A model generated the notes under the pieces. It was not told the origin of the DNA. It saw only the letters and a list, made by a program, of their open reading frames with translations, and ran no database searches. A DNA stretch of 64,000 bases from Aegilops tauschii subsp. strangulata (taxonomy: Eukaryota; Streptophyta; Magnoliopsida; Poales; Poaceae), in NCBI RefSeq assembly GCF_002575655.3, contig NC_053036.3, forward strand, positions 198,184,788 through 198,248,787. Direction: 5' to 3'. The position numbers were made by a program, and so were the translations under genes. Positions 47,553-58,362 of this stretch are shown piece by piece (position 1 is the stretch's first letter; every line of letters begins with the position of its first letter).

Positions 47553-48578
47553 ATGGCAGACGTCCCTCTCCCGGCTCCGACGACTGGCGCCGAGAACAGG
47601 GCCAGGGGGCTCCGAGCCCTGGCCCCGGCCTTGTGGCAGGTGCAGTGGCCACCCAAGTTCAAGCCGGAGATGCCGTCGCGCTACGACAGCGCGGCGGACC
47701 CGTCAGCTTTCCTGCTGGCATGCGAGGAGGTCGTCCTTCACGCCGGGGGTGACGACAAGGTCATGGCCAACTGGCTTCCCATGGCCCTCACTGGCGCGCC
47801 GCGCGCCTGGCTGCTCAACCTCCCCGGATCCATGGTGGTGTCTTGGGAGGAGCTGCGCGTCCTCTTCACTGCATGCTACGCGGCACCGGCGCACCACGCG
47901 GTCGCGGCCCTTCTAGGCGGCTCTCAAGCACCGCCTTCAGATTGCAATATCAAGTCGTTCCTCCGCCAGATCGGCGCCACTTCCAAGTGCTCGGGGGCTC
48001 CGCCGGGCTGGGCTGCGCCCCAGGCCGACCTCACCTTCGACTCAAAAGACCACCCCGTCACCACTGCTGGCTCGGGTATGCTCCCGATGCTTTGCACGCC
48101 CACCATTTGCAATGTGGCTGTAACCAAGACCCTCATCGATGGCGCCGCCGGCCTCAACATGCTCTCCGTGGAGGCGTTCAGCCTTCTTCATGTACTGCTC
48201 GAGCGGCTCCGCCTTAGCAAGCCTTTCTCAGGAGTTGGCGGCGGCACCGCCCACCCCCTAGGGTAGATCCGCCTCCCTCTCACCTTCGGCACGCGCGACA
48301 ACTACCGCACCGAGCTGGTAGACTTCGACATCGCCCGCATCAGCCTCCCGTACAACGCCATCCTTGGGTACCCAGCTCTGGCCCAGTTCATGGCAGCGAC
48401 CCATCCGGCCTACAACCTCATGAAGATGCCTGGGAGCAAGGGCATCCACACCATCAAGGGGGATGCCAAGGAGGCCTTCACGACGCTCAAGCTTGCCCTC
48501 AAGACCGCCGCAGCAGCACAGCCCACCGGCGCGGACACCTCCGAGGCCGAGGGAGCTGCACCAACCAAGAAGAAGTAG
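47553..48578 (+). pseudogene. Short Gag and protease of the inner Gypsy element
   Basis: ATG at 47553 (MADVPLPAPTTGAENRARGL) lies 78 bp after the LTR. Gag part: QWPPKFKPEMPSRYDSAADP, ACEEVVLHAGGDDKVMANWL and SWEELRVLFTACYAAP (residues about 30-115), much shorter than usual, with no CCHC knuckle. Protease part: ICNVAVTKTLIDGAAGLNML, with the D-G-A replacing the family's D-G-G. After a TAG at 48264 (where Gln is expected) it continues in frame with IRLPLTFGTRDNYRTELVDF and ISLPYNAILGYPALAQF to TAG 48576. The small gag may be an internal deletion or a lineage trait. Confidence 0.75.
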
Positions 48579-50873
48579 TTGTTCACCCAAGACAAGGCAG
48601 AAACCAAGCAGGTGCCGGTTGATGAGGACGGGTCCTCAGGAGCCACCTTTACCATAGGTGCTGACCTCGACCCAGGCCAAGAGGAGGCATTGGTGAAGTT
48701 CTTCCGTGCAAACAAGGAGATATTTGCATGGGAACCCAAGCAGCTGGTGGGGATCCCGAGAGAGGTGATTCAGCATCACTTAAGGGTATGCCCCAATATA
48801 CGCCCTGTGAAGCAGCGGGCGAGAGGACAGTCCACGGAGAAGCAGGCCTTCATCGTCCAACAAACTCGCAAGCTGGAGGCGGTGGGTGCCATTTGCGAGG
48901 TCCGGTACCCTGAGTGGCTGGCAAACCCCGTCGTTGTGCCAAAGAAAGGCGGGAAGCAGCGAATGTGCGTCGACTTCACCAACCTCAACAAGGCCTGCCC
49001 TCAAGATCCGTTCCCGCTTCCACGCATCGACCAGATCGTCGACTCCACCGCCGAGTGCGACCTGTTGTTCTTCCTGGATGCGTTCTCAGGGTATCACCAG
49101 ATCAAGATGGTGGTAGAAGATGTAGAGAAGACAACCTTCCTGACCCCGTGTGGGGTGTACTGCTACACTTGCATGCCTTTCGGATTGCATAACGCGGGCA
49201 CGACCTTTCAACGGTTGATGCACATCGCCTTAGGGAGGCAGCTCGGGAGGAACGCAGAGGCCGACGTCGACGACATCGTGGTGAAGTATTGGGAGGTGAG
49301 AACCTTGATCCAAGATCTGGAGGAGACTTTCGCGAGCCTACGCCAGGTGAACTTGCGACTTAACCCAGAGAAGTGCGTGTTTGGTGTCCCTTCCGGCAGG
49401 CTGCTGGGTTTCCTCGTATCCCACAGAGGGATCGAGGCGAACCCAGAAAAGATCAAGGCCATTGAAGACATGAGCCCGCCGCAGACCCTCAAGGAAATGC
49501 AGAAGTTGGCTGGTCGGGTAACTGCGTTGGGGCGCTTCATCTCCAAGCTGGGAGAGCGCGCCCTGCCCTTCTTCAAGCTGATGAAGAAGAAGGGCCCGTT
49601 CGAATGGACCCCGGAGGCCGACCGAGTTTTCCAAGACCTCAAGAGATACCTGACCAGCCCTCCAGTGATGGTGGCGCCACGACCTCTCGAGCCCCTAGTG
49701 CTTTATCTTGCCGTCACACTGTACTCCGCCAGCGCGGCTCTGGTGGCGGTTCGGGAAGAGCGCCAAGCCAAAAGTGCGTCGCACCAAGCTACGCTACCAG
49801 CCAAGATGACGGAAGATCAGGAAGGTGCCGCAAGAGCCGCAGCAGCGTCGACAGAAGGCCAAGATCGGTAGGACGACGCAGCCGAGCCCCGACAAGCGAT
49901 CAAGCGTCAGGGGTTCCACCACCTCAGGAGGTGCCCCAACTTCCGCAGGACACGAGCCTCACCAACATGCCAGCTCTTGTCGAGCACCCGGTGTATTTCG
50001 TCAGCACGGTGTTGCGGGACGCAAGGGCGCGATATCCCATGCCTTAGAAGCTCTTACTCGCACTCTTGGTGGCCTCGCGTAAGTTGTGGCACTACTTCCA
50101 GGGTGGAAAGAGTGCTCAGGAGCCCCAATTCCGTTGGAAGGGTCGCTGAGTGGAACATCGAGTTGCAGGCATTGCAGTTGGAGTTCAGCACTACCAGGGT
50201 CATCAAGGGAGCCGCACTCGCTAATTTCGTGGCAGAATGGACGGATGCCCCGACTCTTGAAGTAGGCGAGGACCAGTCCACCTCGCCGGGAAGTGAGGCG
50301 CCTGACGGATGGGTCATGTATTTCGATGGCGCCTTCCCGCACCAGGGCGCAGGGGCTGGAGCAGTACTCATCTCGCCCACTCAAGACAAGCTCTACTACG
50401 CCGTGCAGCTCTGCTTTCAGCAGGGCGAGAAGGTCTCCAACAACATCGTAGAGTATGAAGGCCTCATATCTGGCCTGAAAGTTGCGGCAGCTCTAGGGGT
50501 GAAGCGCCTCACCGTTAGGGGTGACACGCACCTCCTCGTCAACTTCTCCAACAAGGTATACGAGCCGAAGGACGAGCACATGGAGGCATACCTCACGGAG
50601 GTGCACAAGATGGAGAAGCAGTTCCTGGGCCTGGAGTTGCATCACGTGCCCCGAGGCACTAACAAGGAGGCTGACGATATCGCTAGGAGGGCGTCCAAGC
50701 TACAGCCCCAAGAGCCCGGCGTCTTCGAGGACCGGCTCTTCAAGCCATCAGCGACACCGCAACTTTCATGGACAGCCCAGCCTCGAGAGGAACTCCCGCA
50801 GCCGCCTGCCACAGGGGCCCCAGCCTGTGGCCCGACTTCGGGAGCGCACCTACTCTTGGCACCCGATCCCTAG
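48579..50873 (+). pseudogene. Reverse transcriptase and RNase H of the inner Gypsy element
   Basis: Open from 48579 to 49871 in the same frame as gag. RT motifs are LANPVVVPKKGGKQRMCVDF, FLDAFSGYHQIKMVVEDVEK and MPFGLHNAGTTFQRLM. The catalytic box reads ADVDDIVVK (49258-49284): both aspartates remain but the Tyr before VDD is Asp. After TAG 49869 the linker motif PVYFVSTVLRDARARYP (49989) lies in another frame, so two compensating shifts occur before about 50135. RNase H follows in the original frame: MYFDGAFPHQGAGAGAVLIS, NNIVEYEGLISGLKVAAAL, RGDTHLLVNFSNKVY and HVPRGTNKEADDIARRAS, with the D-E-D residues present, ending TAG 50871. Non-functional. Confidence 0.85.
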
Positions 50874-52111
50874 GAGGGATGCTGGACCAAGGAGTTCAAG
50901 GAATACCTGATGCAAGGGGTGCTGCCGGAGAAGGAGGAGGACGTGGAGCGTGTGGCCCGGCAAGCCACGACATACTGCATCTGGGACGGTGAGTTATACA
51001 AGAAGTGACCAAATGACGTTTCATTGCGTTGCATCTCCAGAGACCAGGGGAAGGAGTTGCTACCTGACATACACGGTGGGACTGCGGGCACCACTCGTCA
51101 TCATGGACTCTCGTCGGTAAGGCATTCCGCAGCGGATTCTACTGGCCCACGACGCTCAACGACGCAGCAGAGCTGGTGAAGTCCTGTGAAGCCTGCCAGT
51201 TCCATGCCAAGCAGATCCATCAGCCGGCTCAGGGCCTCCAGACCATCCCACTCACATGGCCGTTCGCGGTCTGGGGGCTGCATATCTTGGGCCCGTTCCC
51301 TCGAGCGCCTCGGGGCTACCGCTACCTCTACGTCGCCATTGACAAGTTCACCAAGTGGGCGAAGTGGAAGCTGTCTGCACCATCCCAGCTGGCTCCACAG
51401 TCAAGTTCATCAAGGGTCTCGTGAGCCGCTTCGGGGTCCCCAACCGCATCATCACTGATAATGGCTCGCAGTTCACTAGTAATCTCTTCAAGACATACTG
51501 TGCTATCCTTGGAACGCGGATCTGCTACGCTTTGGTGGTGCACCCCAGGAGCAATGGTCAAGACAACGTGCCAACGCAGAGGTCCTGAGGGGCCTCAAGA
51601 CCAGGACCTTCAAGAAGAAGCTCGAGGCCTGCGGCAGGGGCTGGTACGATGAGCTCCAGTCCATGCTATGGTCCATCCACACCACCGCCACCAAGCCAAC
51701 GGGCGAGACCCCATTCTTCCTCGTCTACGGAGCAGAAGTGGTCCTCCCTCACGAGGTCAAGCATTGCTCCGCACGGGTCCTGGCGTTTGATGAAGCGCAA
51801 TAGGATGCCACGTGGGGGATGGACCTCATGCTGGGGGAGGAACGCCGCCGCGAAGCCGCACTGCGGGCGGCAAGGTATCAGCAGGCGCTGCGGCGATACC
51901 ACTGCCGCAACATCCGCTCCAGGACGCTCGAGGCGGGTGACCTTGTCCTGAGGCGGGTCCTCTCCAGGGAAGGGCTGCATAAGCTCTCACCCATGTGGGA
52001 GGGCCCGTTCAAGGTCGTCCATGTCTCCAGGCCTGGCGCCGCGTGCCTGGAGATGCAGGACGGCGTACCCATCCAGAACGCCTGGAACATCTAGCACCTC
52101 CGGAAGTTCTA
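50874..52111 (+). pseudogene. Integrase of the inner Gypsy element
   Basis: Starts in frame with WTKEFKEYLMQGVLPEKEED and has a TGA at 51006. The zinc-binding end CEACQFHAKQIHQPAQGLQT (51188) and the core start RYLYVAIDKFTKWAK lie in a second frame. GLVSRFGVPNRIITDNGSQF (51415) is in a third. At 51540 VHPRSNGQ is followed by DNV instead of the expected VER, so the catalytic Glu is lost together with a frameshift. The C-terminal part (TKPTGETPFFLVYGAEVVLP and LSPMWEGPFKVVHVSRPG) returns to the first frame, with TAG at 51801 and 52092. Dead enzyme. Confidence 0.85.
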
Positions 52112-52116
52112 CCCAT

Positions 52117-52219
52117 GAAGAAAGGCCCAGTGCCTGTGAAGAAAGGCCCAGTGCCTGTGAAGAAGGCCCAGTGCCTGTGAAGAAAGGCCCGGTGCCTGTG
52201 AAGAAGGCCATGTGCCTGT
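52117..52219 (+). repeat. Minisatellite, five units of 20-21 bp
   Basis: Units GAAGAAAGGCCCAGTGCCTGT start at 52117, 52138, 52159 (20 bp), 52179 and 52200 (20 bp). The array begins exactly at the end of the pol frame (TACCCATGAAG). The 20/21-bp alternation means it is not kept in frame. Confidence 0.9.
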
Positions 52220-52997
52220 GAAGACTGCCGCCCGTGACACTCTCACGTAATAACGAGTGGGGCTGTACATGCCCCGGAGTCTCAGGAGTGCCGCCCTTGG
52301 GCCTCGGGGGCTCCCTCCCACGTCCTAGTGGCAGCACTTAGCTCCGCGCTGGTGAGAAGACTTGAAGACTAGACTTGGTGCCGAACGCGGCTTTTCATTT
52401 GCTTTCCGTAGTTGGCTTGCCTCCTTTTAATTGAAGTTTACTTCTGGTGTTCCCTACTGATTTGGTTCCATCGCCTTTTGCCGCCGTTCCCGTTTCCGGT
52501 TTAACATGTTCTCTCTCTCGCATACCTCGTGAGGGGGCTAGGCAGGTGCCCTCGCGAGCGTTTTTCCTTTTCTCGGCCTTCCCTCTGCTTTTTCGCGAGG
52601 CACCCTCATTCGAGCCCACAAGGTGGTGCATCTCTCCTAATCCGTGCCCCTCGGGTACCGCGATATGAAGCGCTGGGTCAAGGCTCGGGTAAGCGATAAG
52701 CCTCCTAGCAAGATTCCTAACGAATTTTTTGCAGTTCCTAAGCGCTCACTGAGTCAAGGAAGGCCCTGACAGGCACCAGGAAACAAGTGCCTCGTGAAGA
52801 GGATGCTACCCCGAACGTGCCAAGCTAAGTTGTCTCTACACAAAACAATGGCACAACACAGAAACGATAAGCATAACATAGTGATTAAGGAATTACGGTT
52901 CGATACATGCCCCTCCGGGGCCCATACTAGTTTTCTTTTCTGATACAGGAAGGAAAAGAAGAACAAGAAAAAAAACGGCGCCTGCCCCTACAGTGGG
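52220..52997. other. Spacer between pol and antisense gene of the inner Gypsy element
   Basis: No supported gene. It contains CTCGCGAGCG / CCTCGTGAGG-type words like those in the LTR and would include the 3' end of the antisense transcript. Confidence 0.6.
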
Positions 52998-53830
52998 TCA
53001 CGGGGGCGGGCTCTTGGCGTCATCCTGGGCTCGGCCAGACTCCTCCTCGCGCTTCACGAAGGCGCGGCGAAGAGACGACCCGCTGCCACCTTCGAAGCGG
53101 GCGCGGCGGCGTGGCGGCTGGTCGTAGCCACCACTGCTGGAGCTGTCGCCAGGGGAAGAGCCGCCGTAGCTGGACGAGACGCGGTCAGGACCAAGGGCGG
53201 GTTCGCCCTCATCCTCATCTCGACCGTCGCCAAGGCCGAGCACCTCCTCGTCGTCGTTCACCTCGGGGCAGCACCCGGCGCGGCGACAATCTTCCCCAAA
53301 CACCCTCACGTAGAGGGTTGCATCACCGTCGTACTTGAAATGGAGGGTGCACCGCCTGCCCAGGCCGCGCACGCGGGCGAACGTCTGCCAACCATGGTCC
53401 AGAGCTATGTTGCCCGCGACGGAGACCTCGACTGCAGCCCAAGAAGCCCTGCTGCAGCAACCGTCCGCGTGCAGCCAGAGCCCACCTGGACCGGAGGCTG
53501 GTAGCTCGTCGGCGAAGAAGCACGGAGCTGAAGCTAGTTGCCGGTCGGGTTCTCCGACCAGACGACGATCTCCGGCAGAACCTCCGCCGAGTGGAAGCGC
53601 GGCCGGGGAGGCCGTGCAACCATGGCACGTCTCCCTTCATCGACAGGGCTGCCATGACAGGAACGACCCCTGCCACGTGCAGCAGCGCCACCGCGGGAAC
53701 GGGGGGCCGCGGCGGGGGTCACGGTGTGCTTGAGGGGACGACCACGTCCACGCTTGGGTGCCGGGGAGCCGGGCCCCTCGCGAGGGGCCTTCCCCTTCTC
53801 CGCGGCAGAGAACCTCCTCGACGGCACCAT
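52998..53830 (-). pseudogene. Antisense gene with B3-like DNA-binding domain in the inner Gypsy element
   Basis: ATG at 53830 (MVPSRRFSAAEKGKAPREGP) opens a basic, Arg/Pro/Gly-rich N-terminus with an AT-hook-like KRGRGRPLK. RPPRPRFHSAEVLPEIVVWS leads into the domain. A stop/frameshift lies near 53530. In the next frame the domain reads FADELPASGPGGLWLHADGC, VEVSVAGNIALDHGWQTFAR, then CTLHFKYDGDATLYVRVFGE. The order (W/L-rich strand, HGW..FAR helix, L.F.YDG turn, L.V.VF strand) is that of plant B3 domains. The tail is acidic then Ser/Gly-rich (SSSYGGSSPGDSSSSGGYD) and ends in stop at 52998. B3 proteins bind DNA in the nucleus. Its place, opposite strand between pol and 3' LTR, matches the antisense gene of the Fatima-like element. 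The B3 call is by eye. Confidence 0.6.
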
Positions 53831-53963
53831 TGGTGTCGCTACTAGCAGTGGAGCAAGTGAGGAGAAGCAAGCAGAATGGGAAGAAATGGGCGACGGGGGC
53901 TCTGCCCCCCGCCCCATTTGTAGCAGGAGAAGGCCAACCGGCGCCCCCCACGATCACAGGTAA

Positions 53964-54164
53964 TGATGGTTTTTCCTTGCATGTTGCAGGGACTTGTCAA
54001 GTCGGGCAGTTGCCGAGGCAGCGTGGGGAAGCAGAGACGCCCATGTCCAATCAACCGCCACGCGTCGACCGAGGCCGCAGGCTATTGGGCCCGTGGCGCT
54101 CCGCACTTGACCTTTGGCTTCACCTCGAAGCCAAGCCCGAGCGCACCTTGGGCCCAGGGGCTAC
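53964..54164 (+). other. Region before the 3' LTR, ending in the polypurine tract
   Basis: Directly upstream of the LTR the plus strand reads TTGGGCCCAGGGGCTAC, an imperfect polypurine tract of the kind common in this Gypsy group. The upstream bases would hold the antisense gene's promoter and leader. Confidence 0.6.
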
Positions 54165-55055
54165 TATCGGCGTTCTGGGAACGGGGGTCCCCAGACTTGC
54201 CTGCCTGCGGCCCACGGCGTGGCTCTGCGAGCGGGCCCGGACGGCCCATCTTCATCAACAAGTCATTCAAGACCCTCGCGAGGGGCCAAGCCTCGCGAGG
54301 AGGACGATGCAAGGCCTCCTCAGGAGCGGCCTCACCAGGTTGGCTCGTGAGGGGCGGAGAGATCAAGGCAAGACGAACCTCGCGAGGTTCTCATGATGTG
54401 AACCGTGACGACCGAGACCAGGCGGGCGCCAGCATGCACAGTGTCCTTGTTTCCTCTTTGGAGCAAAGGGGCAAGTGCAGGCGTGGAGTATCGAGGCGTC
54501 GAGCAAAGGTTTCCATATCAGTGCAACGCGACCAAGATGAGCAGGACGGCAAGACGGAGGTCACCATGGAGCCCAAGACAGCGCCACCACGAGAGCCTTT
54601 TGCAGGCGAAGACTGCTTTTGTCAGGATAAGCTATACTAGCTGTCCCCTTTCAAATTGGCCGTTGTTGGCTCCTTTCCCGCTCAATATTTGGGGAGAGGA
54701 CCAGGGCCTCTATAAATAGGACTAGCCACCACAGTAGGAGGCATCTGATCTTGAGTGATCCTCACCCACACAAGTTCACCAAGCACAATAACACCTTAAC
54801 CTGAGGAGGCTGCTCTTCCCTTTGTACTGTTCATCCTCAGCCCAAGAAGCAATCCACCACCACCACACTGGAGTAGGGTATTACACCGCAATGGTGGCCC
54901 GAACCAGTATAAATCTTGTGTCCTTTGCATTGAGAGTTCATTGAGTTAGTCCGTGAGATCTTAGCAAGGCTAGGACGTGGATCGGTAGGGGAAGATCTTC
55001 GTGCGCACCCCAGTGTTCGAACCTTGAGGGTTTTGCCGGAACCCGTGATCTGACA
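54165..55055 (+). repeat. 3' LTR of the inner Gypsy element
   Basis: Starts TATCGGCGTTCTGGGAACGG (the terminal TG is mutated to TA) and ends GTGATCTGACA. TATA box TATAAATAGG at 54711-54720. Aligns throughout with the 5' LTR. Confidence 0.92.
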
Positions 55056-58000
55056 GGGGTCGCGTGCTTAAGGGAAGGAACCTACGAGGTCGGATCTGAG
55101 GACTCTTGTCGGATGTGATCCGAGCTGTATTCGGATTGTGGCCGAGTAGACTTATGGGCTTTAGGGTCCATGCGAGGCCCAAGTGTTGAGCCCGCAACGG
55201 ACGCCTATATAAAGTGGAGGTGCCGCACACTCAGGTGATTGATCACTTCGGCGCTGTCACTAGGGTTTGCATGTGTTGCGAATAGACACCTCCACTCGCC
55301 ACCGGTTGCGTGATCGGACCTAGCAGTCCGCTGCACGACGTTCCTCCTGCACGGGCGGATACCGTTAGAGGCGGTGCACTTGCGCCGCTCCGGCGAACTT
55401 GTATGTGGGATCTGACGACTGGCTGTTCAAGGGAGATCGGACGAGGAGGAGACGATCCATGCGGACGCGCTACCCCAACTCTTCTTCCACTGCACGGCAC
55501 TGCGCGTCTAGTGGTAACGAACTGTGATCCATCTCCCGTAGCATGTTCTTGGTTGTTCTGCGCGTAGGAAAGTTTTAATTTGCAGTCGACGCACCCTACC
55601 GTAGAACCCAACACCTTGCTTGTCCTCCCGCTGCCTTCTTACGAGGCCGAGCTCTTCTTCGGCTCGCTCCAGACTCTGCTTTAGTCCGGAGACCTCCGCA
55701 GCATGAGAGGTTGCGGCCAGCAATGACGCCTGCTTATTCATATAAGACATCTTTAGTTAGTTTCCTGCGAAAATAAATTGATCCTCTATCCGGCTTTTCT
55801 TTCCAAACACCGGACAGTGTCTCAGGGGCTACTGTCTATACTAGGACTTTTTCTTTTGCGTCACTTACCTCAAAGGCTCTCAGTAGGCTACCGCAGACTT
55901 CGGTCAGTCCGCTCTTGACGGACTGAACCCTCTCAATCACCGTACCCATAAGGATACGGTGTTCCTCCATAATGGAAGCGCCTCGTAGCGCTTCCAGCAG
56001 ATTATCTGGTGCCTCTGGTTGGACAGAGATCACCGGCGGGATAGGCACACCTCCTTCCCTCGAAGGAGCCTACTCTCCGGATTCCGGAGCCATATAGGTC
56101 TCCGGAACCGTATTCGGTTGGGGGCCGAACTGAACATGGCCCCCATCGCCAGTCTCCATGGGGATCTGCTCCCCCATGTGTCCGGCGGCCGAGGTTTCGC
56201 CCTCTGGCGCTACCCCGACGGCCTCTTGGACCTCTCCCTAGCCCGGGAAGGTCCTTTGAGACAACACCTCGTCGTCGCCCTTGGCCTTGGGAGAGTGAGC
56301 GGCCGGCGGAGACTCGCTGGTGATCGCTTTTGAATCCAGCGAACCTCCTGATGAGGATCGCGGGGAGCTGTCATGGGCCGGACTGCAATAGCATAATTTA
56401 ACATATTAAAACTATGAAGAAGAGAGTCCAGATATATGGACGCATCAGGGTTTTTAGTACTTACGATGCGGCCAGGGGCTTGTTTTGAGGGCGTGGCTCT
56501 GGGCTGCTGTCAACACCCCAAGCGGAGTTATCCGCAAGGGAACCCTTCCCCCTCTTGGAAGCCTCTGCCTCTAGATTTGTGGAGGCCGCCCTCTTCTTCC
56601 TTCCCCCCTCGGGGGGAGAGCTGCTTTCTTCCTCCTCGTCATCATCTTCAAGGGCGGAGGAGGGAGTCTCGTTGTCTTCGGACGTCCTGTCCGAAGCGCC
56701 CTTGCGGCGAGGGCCACTCTTGTCCCCCTTGGCATTCTTCTTGGCCTTCTTCTCTGGCACCTTGTAGGGCGCCGGAACCAGCATCTTCACCAGGAGCGGG
56801 ATGACTGGTTCCTCGGGCAGCGGAGCCGCACACTGAATCCGCTCCGCCTTCTTCGTCCAGCCCTGAAAAATGAATGGTGAAGCCTAAGTATCTTCGCTAA
56901 ACAAGCAAGTAAAGGATGCATCTTGAAACGGGAAAACTTACCGGACTGGCAAGATGGGCTAGGGCATGCCCACGATCCTCGGTCGTTGCCGGCGGCGTCT
57001 CCTTACCCGTGAAGAGCACCTCCCAGATGTCCTCATGCGTAGTTCCGAAGAACTGTACTGTTGCAGAGTCTAGTGCTTGGCCGGATCGAACTCCCATAAA
57101 TGGCAAGCCCGGCTTTGGCATGGAAGGATCCGGCGAACTAGCATCACCTGGATCACGTTGATGAGCTTGACGTTCTTGTCCACCATGCTCTGAATGCACG
57201 TTTGCAGCGCTATTATCTCGTCTGACGAAGACCAGTTCAGGCCCTTCTCTAGCCAGGAGGTGAGCCGCATTCGGGCACCAGACTTGAATTCGGGAGCCGC
57301 GGCCCAAGTGGCGTCGCGAGGCTCTATGATATAGAACCACAACTTCTGCCACTCCTTGACAGTCTCCACGAAGTTACCTTTGGGCCACGTGACATTGGGC
57401 ATCTTGCTCACCATGGCACCTCCGAATTCCGCGTGTTGGCCGTCCACCACCTTCGGCTTCACGTTGAATATCTTGAGCCATAGTCCGAAGTGAGGAGGAA
57501 TGCGGAGGAAGGCCTCGCACACGACAATAAATGTCGAGATGTTGAGGAAGGAGTTTGGAGCTAGATTATGGAAATCTAGCCCGTAATAGAACATAAGTCC
57601 GCAGACTAAAGGGTTGAGAGGAAACCCTAACCCACGGACAAAATGGGGGATGAACACCACCCTCTCATTGGGCTTCAGGGTGGGGACGACTTGCCCCTTG
57701 GCCGGAAGCCGGTGGGCGATTTGTTTCGCCAGATACCCGGCCTCCGGATGCTCGACGATGTCATTCTCCTTGACGGAGGAGGCCATCCACTTGCCTTGCC
57801 CTCCAGATCCGTACATGGTTGAGTGATTTCTTGAGGCGGAAAGAATAAGGACTTGGGCGCTGGAGCTCAAGAATGAAAGGGCAGAGAAAGAGAGAACGCG
57901 TGGGTGAAGAAAGTGAACCCTTATCCCCTTATAAAGGCAGTGAATATCAACCACCTCCTCACTCGCTTTAAAACTCGCCTGTTTCGAAGGGTTGTGCAAA

Positions 58001-58362
58001 CGGCACGGTTGGATTACCCACGTCCGTATTGATGAGAATCCCACAATAAGGGGACACGATCTCTGCTTTGACAAGACGTGACAATGAAAACCGCATCTCA
58101 AAACATGGAACGGCAGATGAAAACAGTTCAAAATAATGAACGGGCAGACGTGATGCACCTTATAAAAAGTTGTCAGCGGATTGGACTCGTGAAATATTAT
58201 ACTCTCTGCGGTTGTGTGTGTGGTACTTGTGTTGCAGATCCGGACACGTTCGTTGCGTCCGAAGACTATCTTGGAGTATTCGGAAAGGGGAACCCGCGTT
58301 GCAATGTCGAAGACAATCTGCGCGCCGGACACCTCATCAGTGAAGCCTGGTTCATGGGCTAC

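Larger units (their letters stand above)
46584..55055 (+). mobile_element. Complete but inactive Gypsy retrotransposon, innermost insertion
   Basis: LTRs at 46584-47475 (892 bp) and 54165-55055 (891 bp) are closely similar and bounded by GGGGT duplications (46579-46583 and 55056-55060). Internal order: primer binding site, short gag, protease, RT, RNase H, integrase, 21-bp minisatellite, antisense B3-like gene, polypurine tract, 3' LTR. It lies inside the Copia solo LTR. Family name not recalled. Confidence 0.92.
45709..55613 (+). mobile_element. Copia-type solo LTR (about 1.43 kb), interrupted by a Gypsy element
   Basis: Begins TGTTGGAGATATGCCCTAGA, the hallmark of the Angela/BARE/WIS/Maximus group, and ends GTAGAACCCAACA at 55613. 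Flanked by CCTTG on both sides. Visible parts are 45709-46583 and 55061-55613, together 1428 bp. A TATA-like CTATATAAAG lies at 55205. No internal region or second LTR is present, so it arose by recombination between two LTRs. Confidence 0.85.
44799..57816 (-). pseudogene. Antisense Transposase_28 / coiled-coil gene of the Fatima-like element, split by nested insertions
   Basis: ATG at 57816 (MYGSGGQGKWMASSVKENDI). Exon 1 holds a Transposase_28 (putative gypsy-type) domain: VVFIPHFVRGLGFPLNPLVC, then YYGLDFHNLAPNSFLN and EAFLRIPPHFGLWLKIFNVK. A frameshift lies near 57070, and the exon ends at a GTAAGT donor (56941). Exon 2 (56862-56465) is Lys-rich then acidic (LEDDDEEEESSSPPEGGRKK). Exon 3 (about 56390-55840) has two stops. 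Exon 4 (about 55751-55614) and exon 5 (45631-44799) form a long coiled coil (VEALKKALAEAEEIAAKEQA) and a helical end with LIIRLWPADAIPSS. The Copia LTR (45709-55613) separates exons 4 and 5. The role in the element's life cycle is unknown; the Pfam name does not prove transposase activity. Confidence 0.7.
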
